From assembly GCA_900546065.1 (NCBI GenBank), contig URBK01000006.1, forward strand, positions 1-64,000: a DNA stretch of 64,000 nt. Reading direction: 5' to 3'. The position numbers and the translations under genes are program-made. This stretch comes from an uncultured Alistipes sp. Lineage in GTDB: Bacteria > Bacteroidota > Bacteroidia > Bacteroidales > Rikenellaceae. Positions 54,027 to 62,414 of this stretch are shown piece after piece; within the stretch, counting starts at the first letter, position 1, and each line of letters opens with the position of its first letter. The notes beneath the pieces were generated by a model. The model saw only the letters and a program-made list of their open reading frames with translations. It was not told the DNA's origin and did not search any database.

Positions 54027-55112
54027 CTATCGTTTGATCTTGTAGAGTGTATTCTGTGAACAACTGTTTACCAATGCCGGTTCGGGCTGGCCGATATACT
54101 TGCCGTTGCGGCCCAGATACTTGGCCGAGGGGTCATACTCCACACCCATCTTGTCGAGCAGGGGCTCGACATCAACCTGATGCATCTGCATGCCCAGCTC
54201 CCACGGATCATACCCCAGAACCAGACCCGCCATCTCCTCATACGTCAGCACCGGGATACCGCAGCCGTTGGTGCCGTATGTCGTCCCCTCCATCTCGGCG
54301 ATCGTGTACTGCCACTTGTCGAGGAACATCGAGCAGCCCGGGCAGTTGCAGACTATAAAATCCGGCTTGTATGGGGCCATGCTCTCAAGTTTGCGGTGCG
54401 AGTTGGCCACCGAATAGCCGCGGTTGGCCTGCACGATATAGTTGCGGAAGCCGAAACCGCAGCAGTGGCGCCGCTCCGGGTAGTCGACGATCTCGCCGCC
54501 CCACGACTCCACCATCCCCGCCAGAACATACGGGAACTCCGACCCGCCGATACCCGACTTGGGAAATATCTTTGCGTAGTGGCAGCCGATGTGCTCGACC
54601 ACACGCAGCGGCTCGCCCGTGTAGACGTTCACCAGACGCCGCTTGGCCTGACGCGCAATCTGTTCGCGGTGGTGGAATATAACGTCCGACGTATGGGCCA
54701 GATTCTTCGGTTTGACAAATTCGCGCCCCGTAGCCTTATAGAGATTCTCGCGCGTACGCTCCTCCGTCTCGGGGAACTCCTCCCATGTGGAGAGGATCTC
54801 GGTATATATGCCGAAGGAGGTGATGCACGACGAGGTGAAGTTCTCATACCCCGCATCCGACATCAGTGCAAACTGACGCGCCACTACCGTCATGATGGTA
54901 TCCAGCGGAACAATGTCCGAATGGTAACCGATACCCGTACACGATGTGTGCAGCGGGTCGTCGAAGATATCGCGCCCGAGATCCTTGCCCAAGATGTTGA
55001 GAAAGGCCTTCTCGCTGCCCGGGAAGAAGTTCTGACGTATGCAGCTGCGCGCGTAATAGTAGTGGTCGTCAGCTATATCCTTCTGGTATTCTGTCCAGCT
55101 TGATCGTTTCAT
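54027..55112 (-). CDS. HdrB-like subunit with CCG domains
   Basis: 361-residue protein with two Cys-rich CCG-type units. The first is partly degenerate (SCIRQNFFPG, TSCTGIGYHSD, TSSCITSFGI); the second is complete (EHIGCHYAKIF, RRHCCGFGFRN, CNCPGCSMFLDKW). In HdrB these bind the non-cubane clusters that split the disulfide substrate. The ATG at 55112 (MKRSSWTEYQ) is used; the frame extends further but overlaps the preceding gene. It is separated by a single base from genes on both sides. The physiological disulfide partner is unknown, as CoM and CoB are not expected here. Confidence 0.88.
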   Translation of the reverse strand: MKRSSWTEYQKDIADDHYYYARSCIRQNFFPGSEKAFLNILGKDLGRDIFDDPLHTSCTGIGYHSDIVPLDTIMTVVARQFALMSDAGYENFTSSCITSFGIYTEILSTWEEFPETEERTRENLYKATGREFVKPKNLAHTSDVIFHHREQIARQAKRRLVNVYTGEPLRVVEHIGCHYAKIFPKSGIGGSEFPYVLAGMVESWGGEIVDYPERRHCCGFGFRNYIVQANRGYSVANSHRKLESMAPYKPDFIVCNCPGCSMFLDKWQYTIAEMEGTTYGTNGCGIPVLTYEEMAGLVLGYDPWELGMQMHQVDVEPLLDKMGVEYDPSAKYLGRNGKYIGQPEPALVNSCSQNTLYKIKR

Positions 55113-55113
55113 A

Positions 55114-55809
55114 CTAATAGTGGTCGTTGGAATTTCGAGTATAGGTATCCATGAAATATTGCTCGTCGGCGCCGTCATATCCCATCTCGCGGGCCTTGCG
55201 CTCCGAGTTGCGCTCGATCGACTCGAACATCTGGGTGCCGCCCGTCACGTCGAATATGCGTTTTATCTCCGCCAGCGTCGCGTCGCTCACCTTGCGCAGG
55301 GCTCCGGCACCCTCTCGCTTGTATGAATCCGAGAACTGTCCGTAGATCTCGTCGTCGTGTTCGAGCACCCACTTCCATACCGTCCCCTGCTCGGGATGCA
55401 GCTCCGCCTTCACAAGACTCGGAACGATGCAATAGCCCGTACGCAGGATGTTGTCACCGATGGTTCGCTTGAGCGCCAGCTGCTGGCGTCCCTTCTCGCT
55501 CTCGACAAAGAAGCCGAGTTTCTGAGACAGCGTTCTGAGCGCCTGTATGACATACCCGGGAGTGTTGCTGCGCGGGCAGCGCGGACGGCACGACATGCAC
55601 TCGCCGCAATACCATATCGTATCGCTCTTGAGCAGCGCCTCGATGGCATCGTCGTCACGCGTCTGCACGATGCTGACGATCTGCCTCGGATCGTAGTTGT
55701 AGAATGCCGCGGCGGGACATACCGCCGTGCAGACGCCACAATTCATGCAGGCCGTGAGGCCCTCACGCAGGCGCACGTCTTCGAGCAGCATATCGAAATA
55801 TTTCCCCAT
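55114..55809 (-). CDS. HdrC-like ferredoxin subunit (large)
   Basis: 231-residue protein with two [4Fe-4S] motifs, CMNCGVCTAVCPAA near residue 21 and CGECMSCRPRCPRS near residue 68, then a ~140-residue helical C-terminal extension not found in small HdrC. The ATG at 55809 begins MGKYFDMLLEDVRL; the upstream frame crosses the promoter and is excluded. It is the first gene of the cluster. Directly before it lies an 11-bp perfect inverted repeat over the -7 box, suggesting regulation. Confidence 0.88.
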   Translation of the reverse strand: MGKYFDMLLEDVRLREGLTACMNCGVCTAVCPAAAFYNYDPRQIVSIVQTRDDDAIEALLKSDTIWYCGECMSCRPRCPRSNTPGYVIQALRTLSQKLGFFVESEKGRQQLALKRTIGDNILRTGYCIVPSLVKAELHPEQGTVWKWVLEHDDEIYGQFSDSYKREGAGALRKVSDATLAEIKRIFDVTGGTQMFESIERNSERKAREMGYDGADEQYFMDTYTRNSNDHY

Positions 55810-55815
55810 AAAAAA

Positions 55816-55846
55816 AGTAACTTTGCTTGATGAGTGCAAAGTTACT
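55816..55846. promoter_or_regulatory. Operator-like inverted repeat over the Hdr-cluster promoter
   Basis: AGTAACTTTGC - 9 bp - GCAAAGTTACT (55816-55826 and 55836-55846), perfect arms. On the minus strand the right arm contains TAACTTTG (55844-55837), a consensus -7 box, so a bound protein would block or modulate initiation. The left arm then lies around or just after the start point. A good -33 TTG was not found. Confidence 0.6.
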
Positions 55847-55971
55847 ATAAAGATATGGGCCGCGCGGTGGTATAAATACCTATTTTCCCGCCCGCAGCGA
55901 GCCCTGCAAAGGCTTCGGGCAGCCCTCCGACCATATTCCGGCACGTCCGCGACAGCGTGCCGTCAGCCTCC

Positions 55972-58008
55972 TCAGCGCACGGGGAACTCGGTTATGCGCA
56001 GCCGCGTACACCCGTATGGGATAAGCTCTATGGCCACCTCTTCGGCCACCTCTTCGCGCGGGTATTGCTGCGACAGATAGCTTATATTCACGGCCGAGCC
56101 GCGCACCTGAATCCAAGACGGGATACGCACACCACGGCCGCGGATGACGATAGGAGCCGCCTGCGACGACCACGGACGGTCACTGCACTCGCGCCGCTCC
56201 ACCGTGAAATGCTCTGCGACATTGTCTGATTGCAGGTCGCCGTTGCGAAGGGCCACGTTCCACTCCGTTGGCGTCGTCACCTCATAATAGTATTCGCCGT
56301 ATGTGGCGGCCCTGCTGCCGCTGAACTCATGCTTGCGCCACTGCTCCTCCATACGCAGCGAATATACGAGCGGGCCGCGCTCTATGACGGCGGCATTGTC
56401 GTACCAATACGATACACGCACCGGTGCATTGAACTCGATAACGGCCTCGTCACCGTCATGCCAATCCCGTACAAGACGAATCGTACGCTCACCAACCGTT
56501 TCTGCCTCGACGCTCTCGCCATTGACCGTAAGCGTATATCCGTCGCTCCATTCGGGTATGCGCAGATCGAGCGGGAAGTTCTCCGCCCGACGCCGCCCCT
56601 CGGGCAGCGACACCTTCAGCCGCACAGTCTCCTCGAATGGATAGTTCGTCTGCTCCTCGATCTGCATCCGACGGCCCGACCGCAGCGTCGTCTCCACCGT
56701 ACAGGGGGCGTAGACCATAGCCGCCAGACCGCCTGCGGCACTGGCATACCAGAGGTTCTGCGTCAGCTTGGGCCACCCCTGATGCAGATTGCACGTACAG
56801 CACGGATAGCCTGTCAGAGCGCCGAACACCAGATCGGTATCTTCGTGCGTGGTCGAGAAGTTGCGGACGTCGAGCGTCACGGCCGTCTGGTTCACCTGCT
56901 GGAAATACTGGCGTGCGTCGCCCTCGGGCGAGATCTGTGTCGGCAGGGCGTTGTAGGCCACACGCTCCAGAAGATCGGCATAACGGTTGTCACCCGTGAT
57001 GCGGTACATCTCCTCCAGCGAGTACATCATCTCCACGGCCGTACATAATTCAGATCCGCGCGTAGGCTCGCCGAAGTGTATCAACTCGTCGCCCGCCCAG
57101 AGACCCGTCGGGAAGCCTATCGTATGGCGTATGCGGCGCAACGCCTCGATCGGGGCGTTGAGATGCTCGTCCAGTTTCGAACTCTGGTAATATACCACCG
57201 GCTCCTTGAAGCCTTGGGCCAGATTGACACAATGCAGGCTGTTCTGGCGGTAGAGGTGGTTGTCTGTCGTGAAACGTCCCGTCCAGTCGCTGCTCTGCGT
57301 GTGGATCAGATCCCCCAGCGCAAGCAGTGATTCATCCCCCGTGATGTCGTAGAGCCAATATACGACCAGAAGGTTGTCGCCGCCGCGCTCCGCACCCCAA
57401 AAGGTCCAATGTCCGAGCGGCTTCGAGGGCAGGGTCTCGGCCTGATAACGGAAATAACGCGTCATAAAGTCGATAACGCGCTCGTCGCCAGTCGCCATAT
57501 AGTATTGCTGCAGTATCTTGAGCGCCACCATGCGCGGCCACCAGTCGGACGCATTGTCGCGCTGCATGCCCTCCATCGACGGTCGGTCGGTATCGGGGCC
57601 GAAATATCCGTCGGGCTTCTGGCTCGCAAGGATAGCCTCAACCCATTTCATACATTTGGCCTTGAGGGCCTCATCCCCCATGATATAGGCCATCGGCAGC
57701 GCCCCGTCGATCCAGTATGGGCCTCTCTCCCATGCGTCGCCCTCGCCGCCGAGCCATGCGTTGTTGTTGCCAACAACCTTGGCGTAGATCTCATCCAGAT
57801 GTCCCGTCATGCCGTCCAGCATCGTCTGCATCTGCGTGCGCAGCCATCCCGCGGGACGTATATCCCCTATCGGGAGCTGTGCGTAAGGCGTCTGCACCAG
57901 AGGTGCGCGGTTGAATACCGGCTGCGGACGCTCAGGTCCGGCACTCAATGCCGTCTGCAACGAAAACACCGCCGCCACGGCCGCTATCAAAGAGTAAGGT
58001 TTCATCAT
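55972..58008 (-). CDS. GH127-type beta-L-arabinofuranosidase, exported
   Basis: 678-residue secreted enzyme with a signal peptide (cleavage near LSAG) and an (alpha/alpha)6-barrel of the DUF1680/GH127 type, followed by beta-sandwich domains. The zinc/thiol active site is visible: Glu320 and Cys322 in GSELCTAVE, and Cys403-Cys404 in YPCCTCNLHQG (Cys404, or its neighbour, as the nucleophile by analogy with HypBA1, plus a further Cys406). The substrate is probably a beta-L-arabinofuranoside of plant glycoprotein or a related linkage. Two adjacent ATG codons begin it. It lies upstream of the Hdr cluster on the same strand but is separated from it by 162 bp with a distinct promoter. Confidence 0.88.
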   Translation of the reverse strand: MMKPYSLIAAVAAVFSLQTALSAGPERPQPVFNRAPLVQTPYAQLPIGDIRPAGWLRTQMQTMLDGMTGHLDEIYAKVVGNNNAWLGGEGDAWERGPYWIDGALPMAYIMGDEALKAKCMKWVEAILASQKPDGYFGPDTDRPSMEGMQRDNASDWWPRMVALKILQQYYMATGDERVIDFMTRYFRYQAETLPSKPLGHWTFWGAERGGDNLLVVYWLYDITGDESLLALGDLIHTQSSDWTGRFTTDNHLYRQNSLHCVNLAQGFKEPVVYYQSSKLDEHLNAPIEALRRIRHTIGFPTGLWAGDELIHFGEPTRGSELCTAVEMMYSLEEMYRITGDNRYADLLERVAYNALPTQISPEGDARQYFQQVNQTAVTLDVRNFSTTHEDTDLVFGALTGYPCCTCNLHQGWPKLTQNLWYASAAGGLAAMVYAPCTVETTLRSGRRMQIEEQTNYPFEETVRLKVSLPEGRRRAENFPLDLRIPEWSDGYTLTVNGESVEAETVGERTIRLVRDWHDGDEAVIEFNAPVRVSYWYDNAAVIERGPLVYSLRMEEQWRKHEFSGSRAATYGEYYYEVTTPTEWNVALRNGDLQSDNVAEHFTVERRECSDRPWSSQAAPIVIRGRGVRIPSWIQVRGSAVNISYLSQQYPREEVAEEVAIELIPYGCTRLRITEFPVR

Positions 58009-58050
58009 TCCGGTATGGTATTCAGGTATTATGTTTACTGTCGTTTACGA

Positions 58051-58533
58051 TCACTTCACCCTCTCGTACACCTCGATAACAAAGGGATAGGGATACTTCT
58101 CCCCCCGTTCGAACCGCTCGGACGATACCAGCCGCCACTGCGTGCGGTCCCACTCGGGAAACGACGTGTCGCCCTCGTAGTCATACTCCACACGCGTCAG
58201 ATAGAGTCGGTCGGCCACATCCAGCGCACGGGCATATATCTGCGCCCCGCCGATAACGAAGACCTCCTCCCCGGCGGGGAACATGGCGAAGGCCTCCTCG
58301 GGCGAGTGCACCACGCGGCACCCCTCGATCTGGTCAACCGTACGGCTCACGACCACATTCGTACGGCCGGGCAGCGGGCGCCCCAACGAAAGGAAGGTGT
58401 TGCGTCCCATCACCACGGGATGTCCCGTCGTGACGCGCTTAAAGTTGCGCAGATCCTCCGATATGTGCCACAAAAGTGCATTCTTGTCGCCTATGACGCC
58501 GTTGCGCGCCACGGCCACGATGATACTTATCAT
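58051..58533 (-). CDS. folA: Dihydrofolate reductase
   Basis: 160-residue enzyme reducing dihydrofolate to tetrahydrofolate with NADPH. It shows ISIIVAVARNGVIGDKNALLWHISEDL with the catalytic acid in HISEDL, the NADPH-binding GHPVVMGRNTFLSLGRPLPGR and the VIGGAQIYARAL segment (quoted in pieces). The ATG at 58533 is the family start; an upstream in-frame start adds a non-conserved tail. It lies 91 bp downstream of thyA, the enzyme that makes the dihydrofolate it recycles, and is probably in the same transcript. Confidence 0.96.
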   Translation of the reverse strand: MISIIVAVARNGVIGDKNALLWHISEDLRNFKRVTTGHPVVMGRNTFLSLGRPLPGRTNVVVSRTVDQIEGCRVVHSPEEAFAMFPAGEEVFVIGGAQIYARALDVADRLYLTRVEYDYEGDTSFPEWDRTQWRLVSSERFERGEKYPYPFVIEVYERVK

Positions 58534-58624
58534 ATTTCGTTTTTTTGCTGTTTTACAACCAAGATACGTACATCCGACCGTCCTTGTCCGCATGCCGTCT
58601 CTGCCGCAGCCGCCCTCCGCCCCG

Positions 58625-59524
58625 TCAGAACGACATCGGGGCCTTGATTGCGGGCCACGGATCGTAGCCTTCGAGCGTGAAATCCTCGTAACGGTAGTCG
58701 AACAGAGACTTCACATCGGGGTTGAGCCTCATGCGTGGCAGCGGCCGCGGCGTGCGCGAGAGCTGCTCGTCTACCTGCTCGAGATGGTTCAGATAGATGT
58801 GCGTATCGCCCAGCGTATGGATGAACTCCCCAGCCTCAAGGCCGCACTCGCGTGCCATCATCATCGTCAGCAGCGCATACGAGGCTATGTTGAAGGGTAC
58901 GCCGAGGAACGTATCGGCACTGCGCTGGTAGAGCTGGCACGAGAGGCGCCCGCCCGCAACATAGAACTGGAACAGGACGTGGCATGGCGGCAGTGCCATC
59001 TGCTCAACCTCCGCAACATTCCATGCCGAGACTATTATGCGGCGCGAGTCGGGATTATGCTTTATAAGCTCCGCCGCCGCGCGTATCTGGTCAATATATC
59101 CGCCGTCGGGACGCGGCCAGCTGCGCCACTGATAGCCGTATATATGGTTCAGGTCGCCATAGTCATACCCCTCGACGGGTGAGGCATCACGCCGCAGCAC
59201 CGCCTCAAGGAAATCCGGCTGCGGCAGCGGGGAGACATTGGCCGCGGCGCACCGCTCCGTATAGTAGCGGTAGGCGTCGTTGTCCCATATATGCACGCCG
59301 TTCTCGGCCAGATACCGCATGTTGGTATCTCCGGCCAGAAACCACAACAACTCGTGTATGATGCCGCGCAGAAAGACCTTCTTCGTCGTAAGCAGCGGAA
59401 AGCCCTCCGACAGATCGAAGCGCATCTGATAACCGAATATGCTGCGTGTGCCCGTACCCGTACGGTCACCCTTGACAACACCCTCGGTCCTTATCTTTCG
59501 CAACAGGTCGAGATACTGTTTCAT
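58625..59524 (-). CDS. thyA: Thymidylate synthase
   Basis: 299-residue enzyme making dTMP from dUMP and methylene-THF. The nucleophile is Cys181 in [14 protein letters not shown]; phosphate-binding Arg residues are in [11 protein letters not shown] and [11 protein letters not shown], and the C-terminal end is KAPMSF. It is about 35 residues longer than the E. coli enzyme because of an insert around residues 88-120, in the small domain, as in Lactobacillus-type ThyA. The ATG overlaps the lpxH stop by 4 bp. Confidence 0.97.
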   Translation of the reverse strand: MKQYLDLLRKIRTEGVVKGDRTGTGTRSIFGYQMRFDLSEGFPLLTTKKVFLRGIIHELLWFLAGDTNMRYLAENGVHIWDNDAYRYYTERCAAANVSPLPQPDFLEAVLRRDASPVEGYDYGDLNHIYGYQWRSWPRPDGGYIDQIRAAAELIKHNPDSRRIIVSAWNVAEVEQMALPPCHVLFQFYVAGGRLSCQLYQRSADTFLGVPFNIASYALLTMMMARECGLEAGEFIHTLGDTHIYLNHLEQVDEQLSRTPRPLPRMRLNPDVKSLFDYRYEDFTLEGYDPWPAIKAPMSF

Positions 59525-60264
59525 GACTCGAATGTTTTAAGTTCCGCCTCTCCCTCGCCGTCGATCACGCCATAAACGGGATTGGCCTCGTCCCACGACC
59601 CGAGAAACAGCACGCGGAGTCCCTCCTCGCAATAGTCGCAGGCGTAGTGCATGTGTCCGAAGATGATATAGTCGGTATCGGGATGTTGCGCCTCGTAACG
59701 GCGCGCATAGTCGATGAGAAACCCGAGCGAGTCGCGCGTCAGCGTCTCCGCGGCGTGTGTCTTGCGTGACTTGCCGCTCCACCAGTGGCCGAAGCGCAAC
59801 GCCAGATCGGGATGCACCGCCCATGAGAATATCCTGCGCGCGGTCTTCGAGCGGAAGATGGTATTCATAAGCCGCAACAGCGGCTTGTCGTCGATATTCA
59901 TGTTGTCGCCGTGGGCGATCAGCACATTGCGGCCCGCCAGACGCATACGCTGCGGCGAGAAGAAGACCTTGATGCCGCACTCGCGTTCGAAATAGTCGTA
60001 GCACCACATGTCGTGGTTGCCCGTAAAGAAATATATCCTGATTCCGCTGTCCGCGATCTCGGCCAGCTTGCCCAGCGTGCGCACGAAACCCTTGGGTATG
60101 ACACGCACGTACTCGAACCAGAAGTCGAATATGTCACCCACGAGGAATATGGCCTCGGCATCGCGTGCCGCCATGTCGAGCCACGCCACAAAACGCCGCT
60201 CGCGGCGGCGGGTCTCATCCGACCCGTCGGCACCGAGATGGACATCCGAGGCGAAGTAATACAT
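59521..60264 (-). CDS. lpxH: UDP-2,3-diacylglucosamine diphosphatase
   Basis: 247-residue calcineurin-type metallophosphoesterase of lipid A synthesis that splits UDP-2,3-diacylglucosamine to lipid X and UMP. Metal-binding motifs are [31 protein letters not shown] and FGHMHYA. Conservation of DIFDFWFE and the length fit LpxH rather than generic phosphoesterases. It sits between a thioredoxin-fold lipoprotein gene (19 bp upstream) and thyA (4-bp overlap). Confidence 0.9.
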   Translation of the reverse strand: MYYFASDVHLGADGSDETRRRERRFVAWLDMAARDAEAIFLVGDIFDFWFEYVRVIPKGFVRTLGKLAEIADSGIRIYFFTGNHDMWCYDYFERECGIKVFFSPQRMRLAGRNVLIAHGDNMNIDDKPLLRLMNTIFRSKTARRIFSWAVHPDLALRFGHWWSGKSRKTHAAETLTRDSLGFLIDYARRYEAQHPDTDYIIFGHMHYACDYCEEGLRVLFLGSWDEANPVYGVIDGEGEAELKTFES

Positions 60265-60283
60265 CTATGGCCTGAAGGTGTGG

Positions 60284-61420
60284 TTATTTGCCGATATATT
60301 GTCTGACGGCCTCGTCGAGCCGCTCACCCACAAGATCCTTGCCCACGATATTGCCCTCGCGGTCGATAAGGTAGTTCGACGGCAGTTTCTTCACGTTGTA
60401 GACGCTCAGTGCGGGCGAAGCGTTGCCCTGAAGGTCGCTGACCGAGATCCACGGCAGCTGCTGTTCCTGTATGGCATTGATCCATAAGGCCTTCGAGGTG
60501 TCGACAGCCACCTGATATATCTCGAATCCCAGATCGTGATACTTCTCGTAGATGGTCTTCAGGTCGGCATTCACGGCATTGCCGTTGCCCAGCGCCGCAG
60601 ACCAGAAGTGCAGCAGTATGACCTTGCCCTCGAGCGACGAGAGCTTCACGTCGTTACCGTACATGTCGGGCATGTTGATCTCCGGGAAATCCGTCAGCTT
60701 GACCTGCGACAGAAGGCTCAGCTGCGCATCCATGCGGCTAACCTGACTGCGCAGGATGGGAAGATAGGGGCTCTCGGGATATGTCTGCTCGATGCCCTCG
60801 GCAACAGTGCGGTAATAGATCAGGTCACTGTCGCCGTTGAAGAGATAGGCGTCGCCCGGCAGACGCTGGTAAAGCGCATATACGGCGGCGATCTTGTCCT
60901 TGTTCTCAACGATGAAACGCAGCTGGTCGCGCTTGATGTCGCGATAGAGTTCCGTATAGCGTCGCGTAAGGGTATCGCGCTCGGCCTCACTCACATCCGA
61001 GGCCGTGAACCGCGCCACGATGTCGTTCATATCCATCACGCCCTCGGCGTAACGCTTGTAGAACTTCTGCAACAGCTCCGACTCGAGCGAACCCTCGACC
61101 GTATAGTTGCGCAGCACGCTGCCTACGGAGTTGACCGTCACGTGGTCGCCGCCCTTCAGCAATAGCGGGATACGTTCCGAGTCGTATACTATGTTGTAGA
61201 GCGACGGCGTGGCGGGCACGTTATCGATCTTCATGGCGAAATCCCCCTCCTCATTCAGACGTATCGAATCGATAAGGCTCTGCTCAAGTGTAGTGACCTG
61301 CTCCAGATAGACCATGTCGGCCTGCGACCCGACGAAGCGTCCCGTAATTTTCACTTTCGACGACTGGCACGAACTCAATACCGTGAGAACGCCCAGCGCC
61401 GCGAAAAGTACTCTGTTCAT
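60284..61420 (-). CDS. Thioredoxin-fold lipoprotein lacking the CxxC pair (TlpA/ResA-like)
   Basis: 378-residue envelope protein. A promoter (TATATTTG at 61454-61447) favours the ATG at 61420 over the one at 61438. The lipobox ends at Cys18 (VLSSC). An N-terminal DUF4369-like beta domain (about 20-120) and a helical middle precede a thioredoxin fold (about 245-378). At the site of WCxxC the sequence is FWSAALGNG, with Leu277 and Gly280 where Cys is expected, while the cis-Pro region KKLPSNYLID is kept. A disulfide reductase role is therefore unlikely; it may act as a binding or scaffold protein. Confidence 0.85.
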   Translation of the reverse strand: MNRVLFAALGVLTVLSSCQSSKVKITGRFVGSQADMVYLEQVTTLEQSLIDSIRLNEEGDFAMKIDNVPATPSLYNIVYDSERIPLLLKGGDHVTVNSVGSVLRNYTVEGSLESELLQKFYKRYAEGVMDMNDIVARFTASDVSEAERDTLTRRYTELYRDIKRDQLRFIVENKDKIAAVYALYQRLPGDAYLFNGDSDLIYYRTVAEGIEQTYPESPYLPILRSQVSRMDAQLSLLSQVKLTDFPEINMPDMYGNDVKLSSLEGKVILLHFWSAALGNGNAVNADLKTIYEKYHDLGFEIYQVAVDTSKALWINAIQEQQLPWISVSDLQGNASPALSVYNVKKLPSNYLIDREGNIVGKDLVGERLDEAVRQYIGK

Positions 61421-61446
61421 CTTCAATGCTGGTTTCATACGGAATA

Positions 61447-61476
61447 CAAATATAACGATTTTTTCCAAACCGTCAA
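61447..61476 (-). promoter_or_regulatory. Promoter of the thioredoxin-fold lipoprotein gene
   Basis: Minus-strand TTG (61476-61474) and TATATTTG (61454-61447), 19 bp apart. Initiation near 61440 leaves about 20 nt to the ATG at 61420. Confidence 0.68.
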
Positions 61477-61478
61477 GA

Positions 61479-62201
61479 TCACTTCTGAGAATTGTACCGC
61501 TGAACGCCTTCACGATTGTTCTTCTGGAGGCCCTGTCCCTGTCGGTTCTTCTGCGCGGTGAACGAGCCCTTCTGCATGGGGCTCTTCGCGCCGGCCTTCT
61601 GCTGCCGCTGCTGCTGTCCCTTCTGCTGACGCGCCGGAAGGTGTTGTTTATAGTCGCTTCGGAGATTATTCAAGGCCACTTCATCGAGTTCGATGCCACC
61701 TTCGGACATCTGCTTTATGTCTTTTATTATGACTTCGTTGTTGGGGTGCTCCTGATTGTACTCGAAACTCTTCGTACGCATGTACCGCGCCAGCGAGTCG
61801 ACAGCACGGTCCAACGCCTCGCGATCCTTCTCGTCGCGCAGCACGCGGAACATCCGCGCCACATATTTGCCGTAATGCTTGTATGCGATACGCTCCTGCG
61901 GGTAAGCCATCTTGTGCGGCGTGACCGTCAGATCCTGCCGCGACGGCCGCGGATAGGGCGAGTCGACATCGAGCTTGAAATCAGACATTATGAACAGATG
62001 ATCCCACAACTTGTGTGTGAAGTCGGCCGTATCGCGCAGCAGCGGATTGAGGTTGCCCATGACGGCGATGACGGCACGGGCCTGACGGTTGCGCTGGTCG
62101 CGGTCCTCGATCTCGAGCAGCTGGTCCACCATCTCATGAATATGGCGGCCGTACTCCGGAAGAAAGAGCTTGCGACGTGTGTAGTTATAGTTCTTTTTCA
62201 T
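61479..62201 (-). CDS. DUF4290 protein
   Basis: 240-residue cytoplasmic protein of a family of unknown function confined largely to Bacteroidetes. The conserved N-terminal part begins MKKNYNYTRRKLFLPEYGRHI and is mostly helical, with aromatic and basic residues (HKLWDHLFIMSDF, YKHYGKYVARMF). The last ~55 residues are a Gln/Lys/Arg-rich disordered tail (QQKGQQQRQQK), suggesting nucleic-acid or ribosome contact (inferred). The ATG at 62201 fits the family start. It is divergent from the AAA+ regulator gene. Confidence 0.85.
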   Translation of the reverse strand: MKKNYNYTRRKLFLPEYGRHIHEMVDQLLEIEDRDQRNRQARAVIAVMGNLNPLLRDTADFTHKLWDHLFIMSDFKLDVDSPYPRPSRQDLTVTPHKMAYPQERIAYKHYGKYVARMFRVLRDEKDREALDRAVDSLARYMRTKSFEYNQEHPNNEVIIKDIKQMSEGGIELDEVALNNLRSDYKQHLPARQQKGQQQRQQKAGAKSPMQKGSFTAQKNRQGQGLQKNNREGVQRYNSQK

Positions 62202-62344
62202 AAAACGTATTTGGCCATCACTCCCGCTGCGTGCGTTGCAATGACGCACACGGGTGTATGAACGGTGTTTTCGGTCGCGGAGAATAAACCTTTTACAGAT
62301 TATCAAACAGCACTTTACGACTTCGGCCCCGAATGGCGTCGGGA

Positions 62345-62375
62345 TTGGAATCACCGAATAAAGAGCCTATCTTTG
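62345..62375 (+). promoter_or_regulatory. Promoter of the AAA+ regulator gene
   Basis: TTG 62345-62347 and TATCTTTG 62368-62375 are 20 bp apart, 39 bp before the ATG at 62415. Confidence 0.75.
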
Positions 62376-62414
62376 ATTCCGCAAAGTAAATGCAAAATTG
62401 TCAAAAATCAAAAT

